From assembly GCA_016926315.1 (NCBI GenBank), contig JAFGOU010000219.1, forward strand, positions 1 to 19,039: a stretch of 19,039 bases of DNA. Direction: 5' to 3'. The notes under the pieces were generated by a model. The model was not told the DNA's origin and did no database searches. It was given only the letters and a program-made list of their open reading frames with translations. Position numbers and translations under genes: made by a program. Positions 1 to 6,908 of the stretch are shown here, in pieces; the stretch's first letter is position 1; every line of letters begins with the position of its first letter. This DNA is from Chitinispirillaceae bacterium (GTDB lineage: Bacteria; Fibrobacterota; Chitinivibrionia; Chitinivibrionales; Chitinispirillaceae).

Positions 1-4
1 CACT

Positions 5-79
5 GCCTGCCTGCCGAAGTCTCGGCGCCTAAAGGCCTTATTTGGAAAAAAGATTTTTTACAAAGAACGGCAGGCAGGC
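5..79. repeat. 12-bp perfect inverted repeat with 51-bp spacer
   Basis: GCCTGCCTGCCG (5-16) is exactly complementary to CGGCAGGCAGGC (68-79). The arms contain tandem tetranucleotide units. The spacer holds smaller symmetric pieces (GGCGCC near 24-29, and an A6-GA-T6 stretch near 47-60). No ORF crosses it. It could be the edge of a dispersed palindromic element or a structured intergenic RNA; the repeat is visible but its function is unknown. From 80 to about 149 I see nothing recognisable. Confidence 0.5.
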
Positions 80-149
80 GCTCTTGCACACCCTCTGTCC
101 ACCCTAACGCGAAAACAAAAAATATCATGCCGGTAATTATCTTTTCATA

Positions 150-184
150 AAATGTAGGGACGCGGTTATCGCGTTCCTACATTT
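150..184 (-). terminator. 15-bp hairpin at the 3' end of folE (terminator or dispersed palindrome)
   Basis: The arms at 150-164 and 170-184 pair over 15 positions with a single G:T-type mismatch around a 5-nt loop (GTTAT). The outer arm runs into the folE stop codon (183-185). Read on the minus strand the stem ends in a short T run (TTTTA), so it can act as the folE terminator. The GTAGGGACGCG-type arm resembles dispersed palindromes found in many bacterial genomes; that is recollection, and no second copy is seen in this window. Confidence 0.5.
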
Positions 185-740
185 ACAATAACGTGTGACC
201 CATGCCTATCAGGTTTAAGAATTCCATTCGTGTGGACTGTTCTTTCCGAAAGCTGCCGAGCATGGCGGAGGTGATCATTTTGGAGTTCTGCTTCTGCACG
301 CCCCGCATCATCATGCAGAGGTGCTGCGCTTCAATGACCACGCCCACGCCTTCGGCCTGTATGGGTTTGACAAGCGAGGCCGCGATCTGCTGGGTAAGCC
401 GCTCCTGCACCTGGAGCCGCCGCGCAAAGCAGTCCACGAGTCTCGAAAGCTTGCTCACGCCGTAGACCTTGTTGCTGGCAATATAGCCGATATGGCATTT
501 GCCGAAAAAGGGGAGCAGGTGGTGTTCGCACGTGCTGTACACCTCGATGTCCCGCACAATGATCATGTGGTTGCACTCTTCCTTGAAAATCGCGGTTTTC
601 AGGATGTCGGCAGGGTCCTGCTTGTATCCCTGCATGAGGAATTCATACGCGCGCTTCACGCGAAGCGGTGTCTTCACCAGACCCGGTCGCTTCGGGTTTT
701 CGCCGATGGCGGCAAGTATCTGGCGGATTGCCTGTTCCAT
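183..740 (-). CDS. folE: GTP cyclohydrolase I
   Basis: Converts GTP to 7,8-dihydroneopterin triphosphate and formate, the first step of folate and pterin synthesis; cytosolic, normally a decamer. The 185-residue protein matches the usual catalytic-core length. The signature [12 protein letters not shown] starts at residue 69. It supplies the zinc ligands Cys71 and His74 and the catalytic His73; the third zinc ligand is Cys142 in the [11 protein letters not shown] segment, where His140 is also conserved. The C-terminal SAMLGSFR segment is typical. This is therefore the zinc-dependent FolE1 type, not FolE2. The ATG at 740-738 is preceded by AGGAG at good spacing. It is transcribed alone, divergently from the 927 gene, and ends in the 150-184 hairpin. 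About 12 residues beyond the conserved LIG end are a short variable tail. The identification is secure. Confidence 0.97.
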   Translation of the reverse strand: MEQAIRQILAAIGENPKRPGLVKTPLRVKRAYEFLMQGYKQDPADILKTAIFKEECNHMIIVRDIEVYSTCEHHLLPFFGKCHIGYIASNKVYGVSKLSRLVDCFARRLQVQERLTQQIAASLVKPIQAEGVGVVIEAQHLCMMMRGVQKQNSKMITSAMLGSFRKEQSTRMEFLNLIGMGHTLL

Positions 741-799
741 GGGACATGCTCCTGGGCGAGGTTACCGGTGACGCAAAGTAGTTAAAATACTCAAAACTG

Positions 800-809
800 A
801 CTGTACAGT
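800..809. promoter_or_regulatory. Perfect 10-bp palindrome between divergent genes
   Basis: ACTGTACAGT lies in the 186-bp gap between folE (minus) and the 927 gene (plus), about 60 bp upstream of the folE start. Its position would suit an operator acting on either promoter. There is only one copy and no known consensus is assigned, so regulatory use is inferred from position. No convincing -35/-10 pair was found for either gene here. Confidence 0.2.
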
Positions 810-926
810 GGAAGTGCGCCGTATAAAAAGTCTATTTTCAGGGATGACCGGCAGGACGCTGAAACCCCGGGTTCAACTGCTGCCGCCTTTTCCCTTCCGG
901 TCGGCACGTTATCCAAGGAGCATACT

Positions 927-1916
927 ATGCGGATCTCATCCAGCCGCCGTCCATCAGGAAACCGGCCACTCCTTATTCTCATAGCATTGTCAGCCGTGTT
1001 CCTTTTTCTGTTCTGGCAGATGATCCATAAAATGCCCGGTTTTTCCGCATTAGCGACCTTGCAGGGCGGAATACGGAACGAGGCGTCGGCAAACCGTTTC
1101 GACGATGCACAGAGAGAGGCTATTAACAGGGCGTTTGCCGGCTACTGGGTGTATGAAGGCGATACGCTTTCCGCAGAGAACCGGATCCATAAGAAAGACC
1201 GCGTGGAGTACCTTGATAATGGGATAATATGGCAGCTTGCAACCTGGGACGTCACCATGCCGTCCGGCACGGTACGACGGTTCAATCATATCCGCACCGC
1301 TTTTTGCAAGCCGTTCGGTCTTAGCGAGACGGGTGATACGATTGCCGAGGTGTTTATCCTGAAGCAGGCGTTTTTCACGGACGGCGATACCTGTGTGGAT
1401 AATGAGGCAATTGCCGAGACATGGGACATGGCCCGTGAGGGAACAAGCGTGAATTTGTATAACCGAAGCTATATTCCCTATACGGGAAAAGTCCGCGAGT
1501 TTTTCCCCACCGGCGTGATTTTTCTGGTTGATTCGATCATGCGCCGCGATTGCAACGGCAGGAGGATGATTTCCGAATACGTGCGGACTGCGGTTGCTGC
1601 CGAGTTCGCTGCTGTTGCTTCGAAGGGCGATCGCACCCGGGAAATACGGTCGGTGCTGGACCGTTATTATATTCCTGCCGTGATCAACGAGAACTGGCGC
1701 GGTTTTTCAAAGCGTATTGAGAAAAAGCTCGGTATTGAATTCGAAGTCGGTGACAGCGGCGAGATCATTGACGTTGCCCTGACCGCAAAGAAAAAGGACA
1801 ACAAGATGTATTTCCAAGGGCTCAGCTATGAGATGAAACTGTGGCGTTTTCCCGTGGCCGGCAAGGGGCAGGGGAATACCACCGTCAAACAGGTTTTTGA
1901 TCTGAACGGCCCCTGA
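927..1916 (+). CDS. Membrane-anchored protein with TonB-C/AgmX-like C-terminal domain
   Basis: A 329-residue protein. A basic N-terminus (residues 1-13) is followed by one hydrophobic segment (about 14-33), predicting an inner-membrane anchor with the rest periplasmic. Residues 60-240 are an unrecognised domain rich in aromatic residues. The last 85 residues follow the pattern of TonB C-terminal and AgmX/PglI-type domains: a leading helix, a strand pair around VGDSGEIIDVAL, a second helix, then LWRFPV and a final strand. In TonB that fold contacts partners across the periplasm. No ExbB/ExbD genes or Pro-rich spanner are present, so classical energy transduction is not supported. The ATG is preceded by AAGGAG (915-920). 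A hairpin follows 20 bp after the stop. The gene is real; the domain call is moderate and the function unknown. Confidence 0.75.
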   Translation: MRISSSRRPSGNRPLLILIALSAVFLFLFWQMIHKMPGFSALATLQGGIRNEASANRFDDAQREAINRAFAGYWVYEGDTLSAENRIHKKDRVEYLDNGIIWQLATWDVTMPSGTVRRFNHIRTAFCKPFGLSETGDTIAEVFILKQAFFTDGDTCVDNEAIAETWDMAREGTSVNLYNRSYIPYTGKVREFFPTGVIFLVDSIMRRDCNGRRMISEYVRTAVAAEFAAVASKGDRTREIRSVLDRYYIPAVINENWRGFSKRIEKKLGIEFEVGDSGEIIDVALTAKKKDNKMYFQGLSYEMKLWRFPVAGKGQGNTTVKQVFDLNGP

Positions 1917-1935
1917 CCTGCCTGCAGTTCCGATG

Positions 1936-1964
1936 TTTTGCCTTGGGAGGATCCCCGGGCAAAA
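1936..1964 (+). terminator. Two-tier hairpin after the 927 gene, probable terminator
   Basis: TTTTGCC (1936-1942) pairs with GGCAAAA (1958-1964), and inside it GGGA (1945-1948) pairs with TCCC (1952-1955) over a 3-nt loop, separated by a 2x2 internal loop. It lies 20 bp after the stop of the 927 gene and before the next promoter. There is no U run directly behind the stem, so it may need a factor or may only stabilise the mRNA 3' end. Confidence 0.4.
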
Positions 1965-1983
1965 GCAATCTGAATTTTTATAT

Positions 1984-2012
1984 TTGATAACGGTTTATAC
2001 GCATAGTATATT
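1984..2012 (+). promoter_or_regulatory. Sigma70-like promoter for the Cache receptor gene
   Basis: TTGATA (1984-1989), a 17-bp spacer, then TATATT (2007-2012). This predicts a transcript start near 2019, followed by AAAGGGAGG (2031-2039) and an ATG at 2050. The arrangement supports 2050 as the translation start of the next gene and argues against the upstream in-frame ATG at 1933, which lies before this promoter and beside the hairpin. Confidence 0.55.
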
Positions 2013-2049
2013 CCTGTGGCTTCTCAAAAAAAAGGGAGGCACGGGCCGC

Positions 2050-4137
2050 ATGCGGCACGGATATCCTGGCGTATGGCGGATGAATACACCTTACGTCAGA
2101 GAGCAGGGTGGGGGAGACACGTACTTCGGTTTTCCAAAGCCAAGGTACCACGACGGTTGTGTACCGGTTATGGGGGATTGGATGCAGCGCACTGTGCACA
2201 TGTACCGCCATTCTATGCTGTGCCTGTCAACCATGGCCTTTCTGGTTCACGTTCCCGCGTTTGCCGCAGAGACCCCTGCCGATCTACTGGTAAACCAATT
2301 TTTCAGGATGGATTCCATTTTCGCCGCATCGGTCCGCGCCGTCGAGCCGATGGAAAAAGGGGACAGTACCTGGATCCAGAGGTATTTCCGTGAACTCTTG
2401 CAGCGGTATCCGGAATTTTACGCGGTCATTGTCGCGGACGAAAGCGGAAAGGTCTTTTCCACGATCAGCTACGAGACCCTGGACAGCAACTATTCCGGCA
2501 TCGTTGCGGAGAGGGAGTGGTTTCACTCTGCCCGTGCCATGGAATCGCCGTACTATGGCGGTCTTTCGTGGATCAACGGCCGGTATTGCCTTGTGTGGAG
2601 CAAGCCCTGCATAGGACGCACCGCCCTGGGTATCAAGAAGTGCGGCGGGGTGGTGACGGCGCTTATCAACGTTGCGCAGTGCCTGCAGACTTTTACCGAC
2701 GATTACGGCCAGCCGTTCGAACTTCTTCAGGACAACGCCACGTTCTACCACAGTGATGACTGGCGCGCTGATCTGGCCTCGCACGAACAGGCGATCGAGC
2801 TGCTCGGCGACCTGACCTTTGTGCTGCGGTACGGGCAAAACAGGCCGGCGCGGCAGGATGCGGCTGCTTCCCGCCTCGCGGGCAAAGGAGCGCCAGGGGA
2901 GGATCCTGAATCGTCAATCGTTCAGGCGCAGCATCGAAGGGGCAGCGCACGCGGCATGCGTGACTCCGGCGCCATGGCGTTTTTATGCGGAGCAGCCGTT
3001 GTTGGGGCGTTTGCCGTGTTCATTGTTCTGCTTTTCAGGCGGCGGTATACAGCCGTTCCCGGTGCTGGCCTGAGAGCGCGGCAGGCGCAGGAACCCGTGG
3101 AGGACCGGGAAAGCGTCAAGCGTCAGGTGTTTGCTGACTTGTATGCGGAGATCAAAGACCGCATCGAACGGTACGAAATCGCAAAGATTGAAAACGACGT
3201 GCGTGAGCGGCTGCAGCGTGAAATGCGGGCACGGGCGTTACGCGGCGTTACCGAAGAAAAACGTGCGGCAATGCTGGTGGAGATCGAGGAGGAGGAACGC
3301 CGGAACCTGCGTGAGAAGCTTTATCGCAAACTGGTCGCATCGAAGCAGGATGATCTGTACCGTGAGGCCTGTGCGCTCGCGCGCGCGGACGTCCTGTCGC
3401 GCCTGACAAAAAAGGAGCGGCAGCGTCTGAAAGAGGAGGCGGTGCAGGAGTTGGCCGCGACGGTGGAACAGGAAGCAAGGAGCGAGCATGAAACCGCCCT
3501 GCGCGAAAAGGCGCTTCGCGATCTTGATGAGCGCGTGCGAAAGGATGTCGAGGTAAAGGAACGGACGCGGTTGACGCTCAGGATCCGCGAAGAGCTCAGG
3601 GCGCGGCTTGAAAAGGAAGTGGAGCACGAAGAGGCTGCTCAGTTTCGACGGGAGCTCCGGAAAAAAATCCGCAGATCGGTCGCGGAGCCCGTTGATGCGG
3701 TTGCCGTTGTTTCCGATAGGGAACCCCACGACCCGGCGGACGGGCTGATGCGGGCTCCTGGCAACAAGGGAACAGCGGCGAATCGTCTGAAAGAGAGCGA
3801 GTCTGAAGTGCTGGTATCGCTTGCTAAAACCGTTTCCATGCTCAGGAAACAGTACCACGACTCGCCCCTGTTCAAGCTGAATGAGGCACAGACAGCGGCA
3901 ATGATAGATTATTTGGAAAAGATATCAAACCGGCTTAACGGATACTTCACCGAAATAAATGACGGGATCGAGCAGGCGGTATTTGGCAGCGAGCAGGACG
4001 GTCTTGGAACCTATGCGGGCAAGCGCGGTGATGTGCAGCATAATGAAGGCGCGGGAGGACCGGAAAGGCCGGGCAACAGAATCACGTTTGATTCTCCCCC
4101 TGATTCCCGTGAGTTGAGAACCGGCACTGACGAGTGA
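2050..4137 (+). CDS. Cache-like sensor protein with long cytoplasmic coiled coil, no known output domain
   Basis: A 695-residue protein from the ATG at 2050. A first hydrophobic segment (about residues 55-72, ending PAFAAE) acts as signal sequence or anchor. A periplasmic region (about 75-265) reads like a Cache/PDC ligand-binding domain: YPEFYAVIVADESGKV, then EREWFHSA, then a Tyr/Gly-rich strand and a GVVTALINV strand. A second membrane segment lies at about 309-329, followed by RRR. Then come about 200 very charged residues rich in Arg, Glu and Lys predicting one long coiled coil, and a helical tail (about 580-665). No HAMP, kinase, chemoreceptor hairpin, GGDEF or phosphatase motif is visible. 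The start rests on the promoter and Shine-Dalgarno; an alternative ATG at 2182 would give a standard cleavable signal peptide. The 12-bp gap to the next gene implies an operon. Confidence 0.75.
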   Translation: MRHGYPGVWRMNTPYVREQGGGDTYFGFPKPRYHDGCVPVMGDWMQRTVHMYRHSMLCLSTMAFLVHVPAFAAETPADLLVNQFFRMDSIFAASVRAVEPMEKGDSTWIQRYFRELLQRYPEFYAVIVADESGKVFSTISYETLDSNYSGIVAEREWFHSARAMESPYYGGLSWINGRYCLVWSKPCIGRTALGIKKCGGVVTALINVAQCLQTFTDDYGQPFELLQDNATFYHSDDWRADLASHEQAIELLGDLTFVLRYGQNRPARQDAAASRLAGKGAPGEDPESSIVQAQHRRGSARGMRDSGAMAFLCGAAVVGAFAVFIVLLFRRRYTAVPGAGLRARQAQEPVEDRESVKRQVFADLYAEIKDRIERYEIAKIENDVRERLQREMRARALRGVTEEKRAAMLVEIEEEERRNLREKLYRKLVASKQDDLYREACALARADVLSRLTKKERQRLKEEAVQELAATVEQEARSEHETALREKALRDLDERVRKDVEVKERTRLTLRIREELRARLEKEVEHEEAAQFRRELRKKIRRSVAEPVDAVAVVSDREPHDPADGLMRAPGNKGTAANRLKESESEVLVSLAKTVSMLRKQYHDSPLFKLNEAQTAAMIDYLEKISNRLNGYFTEINDGIEQAVFGSEQDGLGTYAGKRGDVQHNEGAGGPERPGNRITFDSPPDSRELRTGTDE

Positions 4138-4149
4138 TACGGGTGATCC

Positions 4150-4629
4150 ATGTACATTTCCGCAATCGGTCAGGACTCCCACCGTTTTGAGCCTGAAAGC
4201 TCGGACAAGCCGCTGGTGCTTGGCGGCATGGTCATTCCGGGCTGCGTCGGGCTTAAGGGGAACAGCGACGGTGATGTCGTGCTCCACGCCGTTACCAACG
4301 CGGTCTCGGGTCTTCACGGCGTTCCGGTGCTCGGAAAGATCGCAGACGACCTCTGCCTCAAGCGCGGGATCACCGACAGCAAACAATACCTTGCCGCGGC
4401 ACTCGGCATGCTCACGAAATTCGCCATCATTCACGTTTCAATTTCAATTGAGGCGCACCGGCCCCGTCTCGCCCCCCATCTGTCCGCAATGCAATTATCA
4501 ATCGGCAATCTGCTGTCGCTGCCGGTCGAACATATTGCCTTGACCGCAACGTCCGGAGAAGACCTTACATCATTCGGCAAGGGCGAGGGTATACATGCGT
4601 TCGCGGTCGTATCTGCCAGGAGCAAATAG
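4150..4629 (+). CDS. Divergent IspF-fold protein with altered active-site residues
   Basis: A 159-residue protein, the same length as canonical 2-C-methyl-D-erythritol 2,4-cyclodiphosphate synthase. Fold markers kept: DSH near the N-terminus (Asp9, His11) and His46, equivalent to the metal ligands Asp8, His10 and His42 of E. coli IspF; the SDGDV turn; the EAHRPRLAPH nucleotide-site segment; and the GKGEG end with Glu137. Positions normally near invariant differ: the HSDGD histidine is Asn38, the following TDA aspartate is Asn50, the GDIGK aspartate is Val60, and the second Asp of FPDTD is Cys69. The alignment was made by eye from memory of E. coli IspF. Housekeeping activity is therefore doubtful; a paralog with a new ligand or reaction is plausible. 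No ispD or other MEP gene is adjacent. It is co-directional with the Cache receptor gene 12 bp upstream. The gene symbol is withheld because the canonical function is uncertain. Confidence 0.85.
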   Translation: MYISAIGQDSHRFEPESSDKPLVLGGMVIPGCVGLKGNSDGDVVLHAVTNAVSGLHGVPVLGKIADDLCLKRGITDSKQYLAAALGMLTKFAIIHVSISIEAHRPRLAPHLSAMQLSIGNLLSLPVEHIALTATSGEDLTSFGKGEGIHAFAVVSARSK

Positions 4630-4637
4630 GAGCGATG

Positions 4638-4664
4638 CCGGCCTCCTTTGCGCCGCGGGGCCGG
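4638..4664. terminator. GC-rich inverted repeat between convergent genes
   Basis: CCGGCC (4638-4643) pairs with GGCCGG (4659-4664) across a 15-nt loop in the 36-bp gap between the convergent ispF-like and FKBP genes. It has no T run on either strand, so it would be a weak or factor-assisted bidirectional terminator. Confidence 0.25.
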
Positions 4665-4665
4665 G

Positions 4666-5379
4666 CTACTGTTTCTTTACAATATCGAGAAGCTCCACTT
4701 CGAATACCAGCACCGCATTCGGACCGATATCGGGCGGCGCTCCGCGGTCGCCATACGCGAGCGAGGGCGGGATGACGAGCTTGTATTTGGATCCGACCTT
4801 CATGAGTTGGAGCGCTTCGGTCCAGCCGGGAATAACGCCGTTTACCGGGAATTCGACCGGTTCGCCCCGCTTGATCGAGCTGTCAAACTCCTTGCCGTCG
4901 ATGAGTGTGCCGCGATAGTGGACCTTGACGACGTCGGTCGCTTTTGGCGTCGGGCCGTTCCCTTCCTTGATCACCGAATATTGCAGGCCGCTTGCGGTCG
5001 TTTTCATATCCTTTTTCTTCTTATTCGCGGCGAGGAATGTCTCGCCGTTCTTGGTGTTTTTTTCCCCGTCTTCCTTCATTTTTGTCATGTACTTCGATTG
5101 CATCTCAAGATTGAACTCCTGCTTGAGCTGCGAAAGCGACGAGTCGCTCATCAGGTGCTCGCGCTCCTTGATGACGTCCTGGATTCCCCAGAGCAGCGCG
5201 TTGTAATCAAGGTCGGTATACAGGGACCGGAGCGATCCGCCGATATCAAGACCGATCATGTAGCTGTATTTCTCCTTGTCTGTTTTCAGGTCCGGCTTGG
5301 CGGCAAGGTCCTGGTTGGACACACATAAGAGCTGCGTGAGAGCGATGACCCCTGCGGAAAAGAAGAGTAGCTTTTTCAT
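4666..5379 (-). CDS. Periplasmic FKBP-type peptidyl-prolyl isomerase (FkpA/Mip-like)
   Basis: Catalyses cis-trans isomerisation of X-Pro bonds and acts as a folding chaperone for exported proteins. The 237-residue protein has an N-terminal signal sequence (about 1-27). A Cys sits in TQLLC, so a lipoprotein is conceivable, though Leu before Cys is unusual for a lipobox and cleavage after LAA is the alternative. Residues 33-130 are the helical dimerisation domain (YSYMIGLDIGGSL). Residues 135-237 are a complete FKBP domain: VKVHYRGTLIDGKEFDSS, GVIPGWTEAL, KLVIPPSLAYG and VFEVELLDI. The start was chosen at 5379 because AAGGA lies just upstream and a signal peptide begins there; the open frame continuing to 5889 overlaps the neighbouring gene. 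It follows the STAS gene by 230 bp and probably has its own promoter. Confidence 0.95.
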   Translation of the reverse strand: MKKLLFFSAGVIALTQLLCVSNQDLAAKPDLKTDKEKYSYMIGLDIGGSLRSLYTDLDYNALLWGIQDVIKEREHLMSDSSLSQLKQEFNLEMQSKYMTKMKEDGEKNTKNGETFLAANKKKKDMKTTASGLQYSVIKEGNGPTPKATDVVKVHYRGTLIDGKEFDSSIKRGEPVEFPVNGVIPGWTEALQLMKVGSKYKLVIPPSLAYGDRGAPPDIGPNAVLVFEVELLDIVKKQ

Positions 5380-5434
5380 GGTGTGTTCCTTCCGGCAACT
5401 GGTGAGACCCGCGCAGAGCGGCAGGTGTTTGATT

Positions 5435-5538
5435 GTTCCGGAACGGAAGTGTATTCGAAAGAAGAGTATTGAAATCGCTGCAACCGCTGGAGGATGTCTG
5501 ATTTCGAATTTCAGGTTTCGAAACGTCTGTCCGGACAG
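5435..5538. promoter_or_regulatory. Cluster of perfect palindromes upstream of the FKBP gene
   Basis: The 230-bp gap upstream of the FKBP gene contains GTTCCGGAAC (5435-5444), GTTTCGAAAC (5515-5524) and CTGTCCGGACAG (5527-5538), all perfect palindromes of 10-12 bp. TTCGAA also occurs at 5454-5459 and 5503-5508 as well as inside the second palindrome. Repeated related dyads upstream of an envelope-folding gene suggest operator sites. No regulator can be named, and the -10/-35 of the gene is not clear to me. Confidence 0.35.
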
Positions 5539-5609
5539 GATGCAGGGGTGAATATATATGGTTCCCTGCATAAAAGGCGGATATTGTTGGAGAGAGGCCG
5601 GCGCTGGAA

Positions 5610-6791
5610 CTACGGGGTGTAGTGCCGGGAAAAGGAGGTGGATTTTTTCGCTATTTCCTTTTGCCATAATACTTTCATCTGATGGTACCAGAAGAGCGGC
5701 GAGGAGATCGAATGTTCTGCCGTTTTTGAATATGAAATCGTCTCCATCATTGACGAGAACTCCTGCATCAGCGTGTTGGCTTCCTTGATTTTCTGCAGGG
5801 AGAGCGCGGCTGCAAAGAGAATAAAAAGCGCCTGGGCCTCTTCGCCATGCGAACGGATCTTTTTTTCGTTGCGCGCCTGGGTAAGCCACGTCCTGCAGTT
5901 GTCGATCAGTTCCTCCTTGTATTCGTGGTCGGCATACCGTATGGCCAGGTAGTTCATGAGGCCCACGAGAAACGGATCCGCCTCTTTTTTGTTCAGCGCC
6001 AGGGTGCGGATGCTGGAGTCGGCAAGAAGATACAGATAGTATGCCGCGTTCCGGCTTCGGGGATAGAGGAATAAGTCACCGTTCGCTTCGGCGCACCCGT
6101 CAATTATTTTCTTGCGTTTTTTAATGTTTTTGGTAAGATGCAGTTTCGCGCTCTCAGAGAGCGTTGAATGGAGCATGACCGTGCCGTTTTTGTCGGTGAG
6201 ATTGAAATGGCGAAGATCGGTCGATACGGTGTGGCAATCGAGACAGATGACCGGCAGGGTGGCGAAGAAGTCGAATTCCTCTCCTGATACGGTGGTGCAT
6301 ACGGGGAAAAGCTCGTCTTCAACCCATGACCATGTAAAGTTGTTCGGATTGAGAAGGTAGCCTGTCACATTGTTGGTCCCGCACACCACGCAGCTGCATT
6401 GCAGCCGCTGCACATCGTGCTCCTGGTACGAATAGAGCGAATAGGTTTTGAAGAGTTCTTCGTTCAAATCACATTCGAGTGTGTAAATATCCTCGATCGC
6501 ATCGGAAATGCCCGCGGTATTGAGCATGGCCGCAATCCGGGGTGTTGCATGGAGCATAGAGAGTTTTTTTCCGCCCGCATGAAGCCGTTTCTGTATATTT
6601 GACAGGAGAATGCATATGCTCCGGTCGATGGCGGTCACCTCCGCGAGGTCAAGGACGATATGCTGGTTCGGATTTTTTGCCGTGTGTTCGTTCAATGCCG
6701 GGGACAGGGCGGGAAGCTCGGCAATTTTTATATCGCCGCGCAATTTGAGTACCGTGAACTCCTTATGTGCGGTAAAACTGTAGATTTCCAT
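5610..6791 (-). CDS. STAS-domain protein with two CxxC pairs and helical C-terminus
   Basis: A 393-residue cytosolic protein with no signal or membrane segment. Residues 1-105 form a STAS (anti-sigma antagonist-like) domain: MEIYSF start, LKLRGDI strand, HIVLDLAEVTAIDRS, then helices around NIQKRL. Ser58 of AIDRS sits where SpoIIAA-type proteins carry the phosphorylated Ser, although the usual DSSG is DRSI. Next come Cys134/Cys137 (CVVC, with Cys132 adjacent) and Cys183/Cys186 (CLDC), spaced like a four-cysteine metal site. The remaining 190 residues are helical and TPR-like in texture but unassigned. The ATG at 6791 opens the STAS domain and has GGGAA upstream; a GTG at 6812 in the same frame is an alternative. 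A role in partner switching is inferred from the domain only. Confidence 0.8.
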   Translation of the reverse strand: MEIYSFTAHKEFTVLKLRGDIKIAELPALSPALNEHTAKNPNQHIVLDLAEVTAIDRSICILLSNIQKRLHAGGKKLSMLHATPRIAAMLNTAGISDAIEDIYTLECDLNEELFKTYSLYSYQEHDVQRLQCSCVVCGTNNVTGYLLNPNNFTWSWVEDELFPVCTTVSGEEFDFFATLPVICLDCHTVSTDLRHFNLTDKNGTVMLHSTLSESAKLHLTKNIKKRKKIIDGCAEANGDLFLYPRSRNAAYYLYLLADSSIRTLALNKKEADPFLVGLMNYLAIRYADHEYKEELIDNCRTWLTQARNEKKIRSHGEEAQALFILFAAALSLQKIKEANTLMQEFSSMMETISYSKTAEHSISSPLFWYHQMKVLWQKEIAKKSTSFSRHYTP

Positions 6792-6827
6792 GGCGTTCCC
6801 GCATTTCTTCACGCATAGTACAGCGAG

Positions 6828-6836
6828 ATTTTACCA
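6828..6836 (-). promoter_or_regulatory. Extended -10 promoter for the STAS gene
   Basis: Read on the minus strand this is TGG-TAAAAT, an extended -10 element. It is about 36 bp upstream of the ATG at 6791 and predicts a leader of about 30 nt. There is no good -35, as is usual for the extended -10 class. Confidence 0.4.
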
Positions 6837-6908
6837 TGATGCAAGGCCCGGCGTCCATCAAAAAACGCGGGAAGCCATCTGTCGATGCGAAGGCCGGATG
6901 CCCTGTCG

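Noticed and set aside
3238..3858. 206-codon minus-strand ORF inside the coiled-coil region
   Set aside because: Antisense of Glu/Arg/Lys-rich codons gives a Leu/Phe/Arg-rich artefact; the plus-strand frame has the domain evidence.
4648..5328. 226-codon plus-strand ORF opposite the FKBP gene
   Set aside because: Shadow of a secure FKBP coding sequence; no motifs of its own.
5380..5889. Upstream extension of the FKBP reading frame
   Set aside because: It overlaps the 3' end of the STAS gene, has no protein-like character, and the true start at 5379 has a Shine-Dalgarno and a signal peptide.
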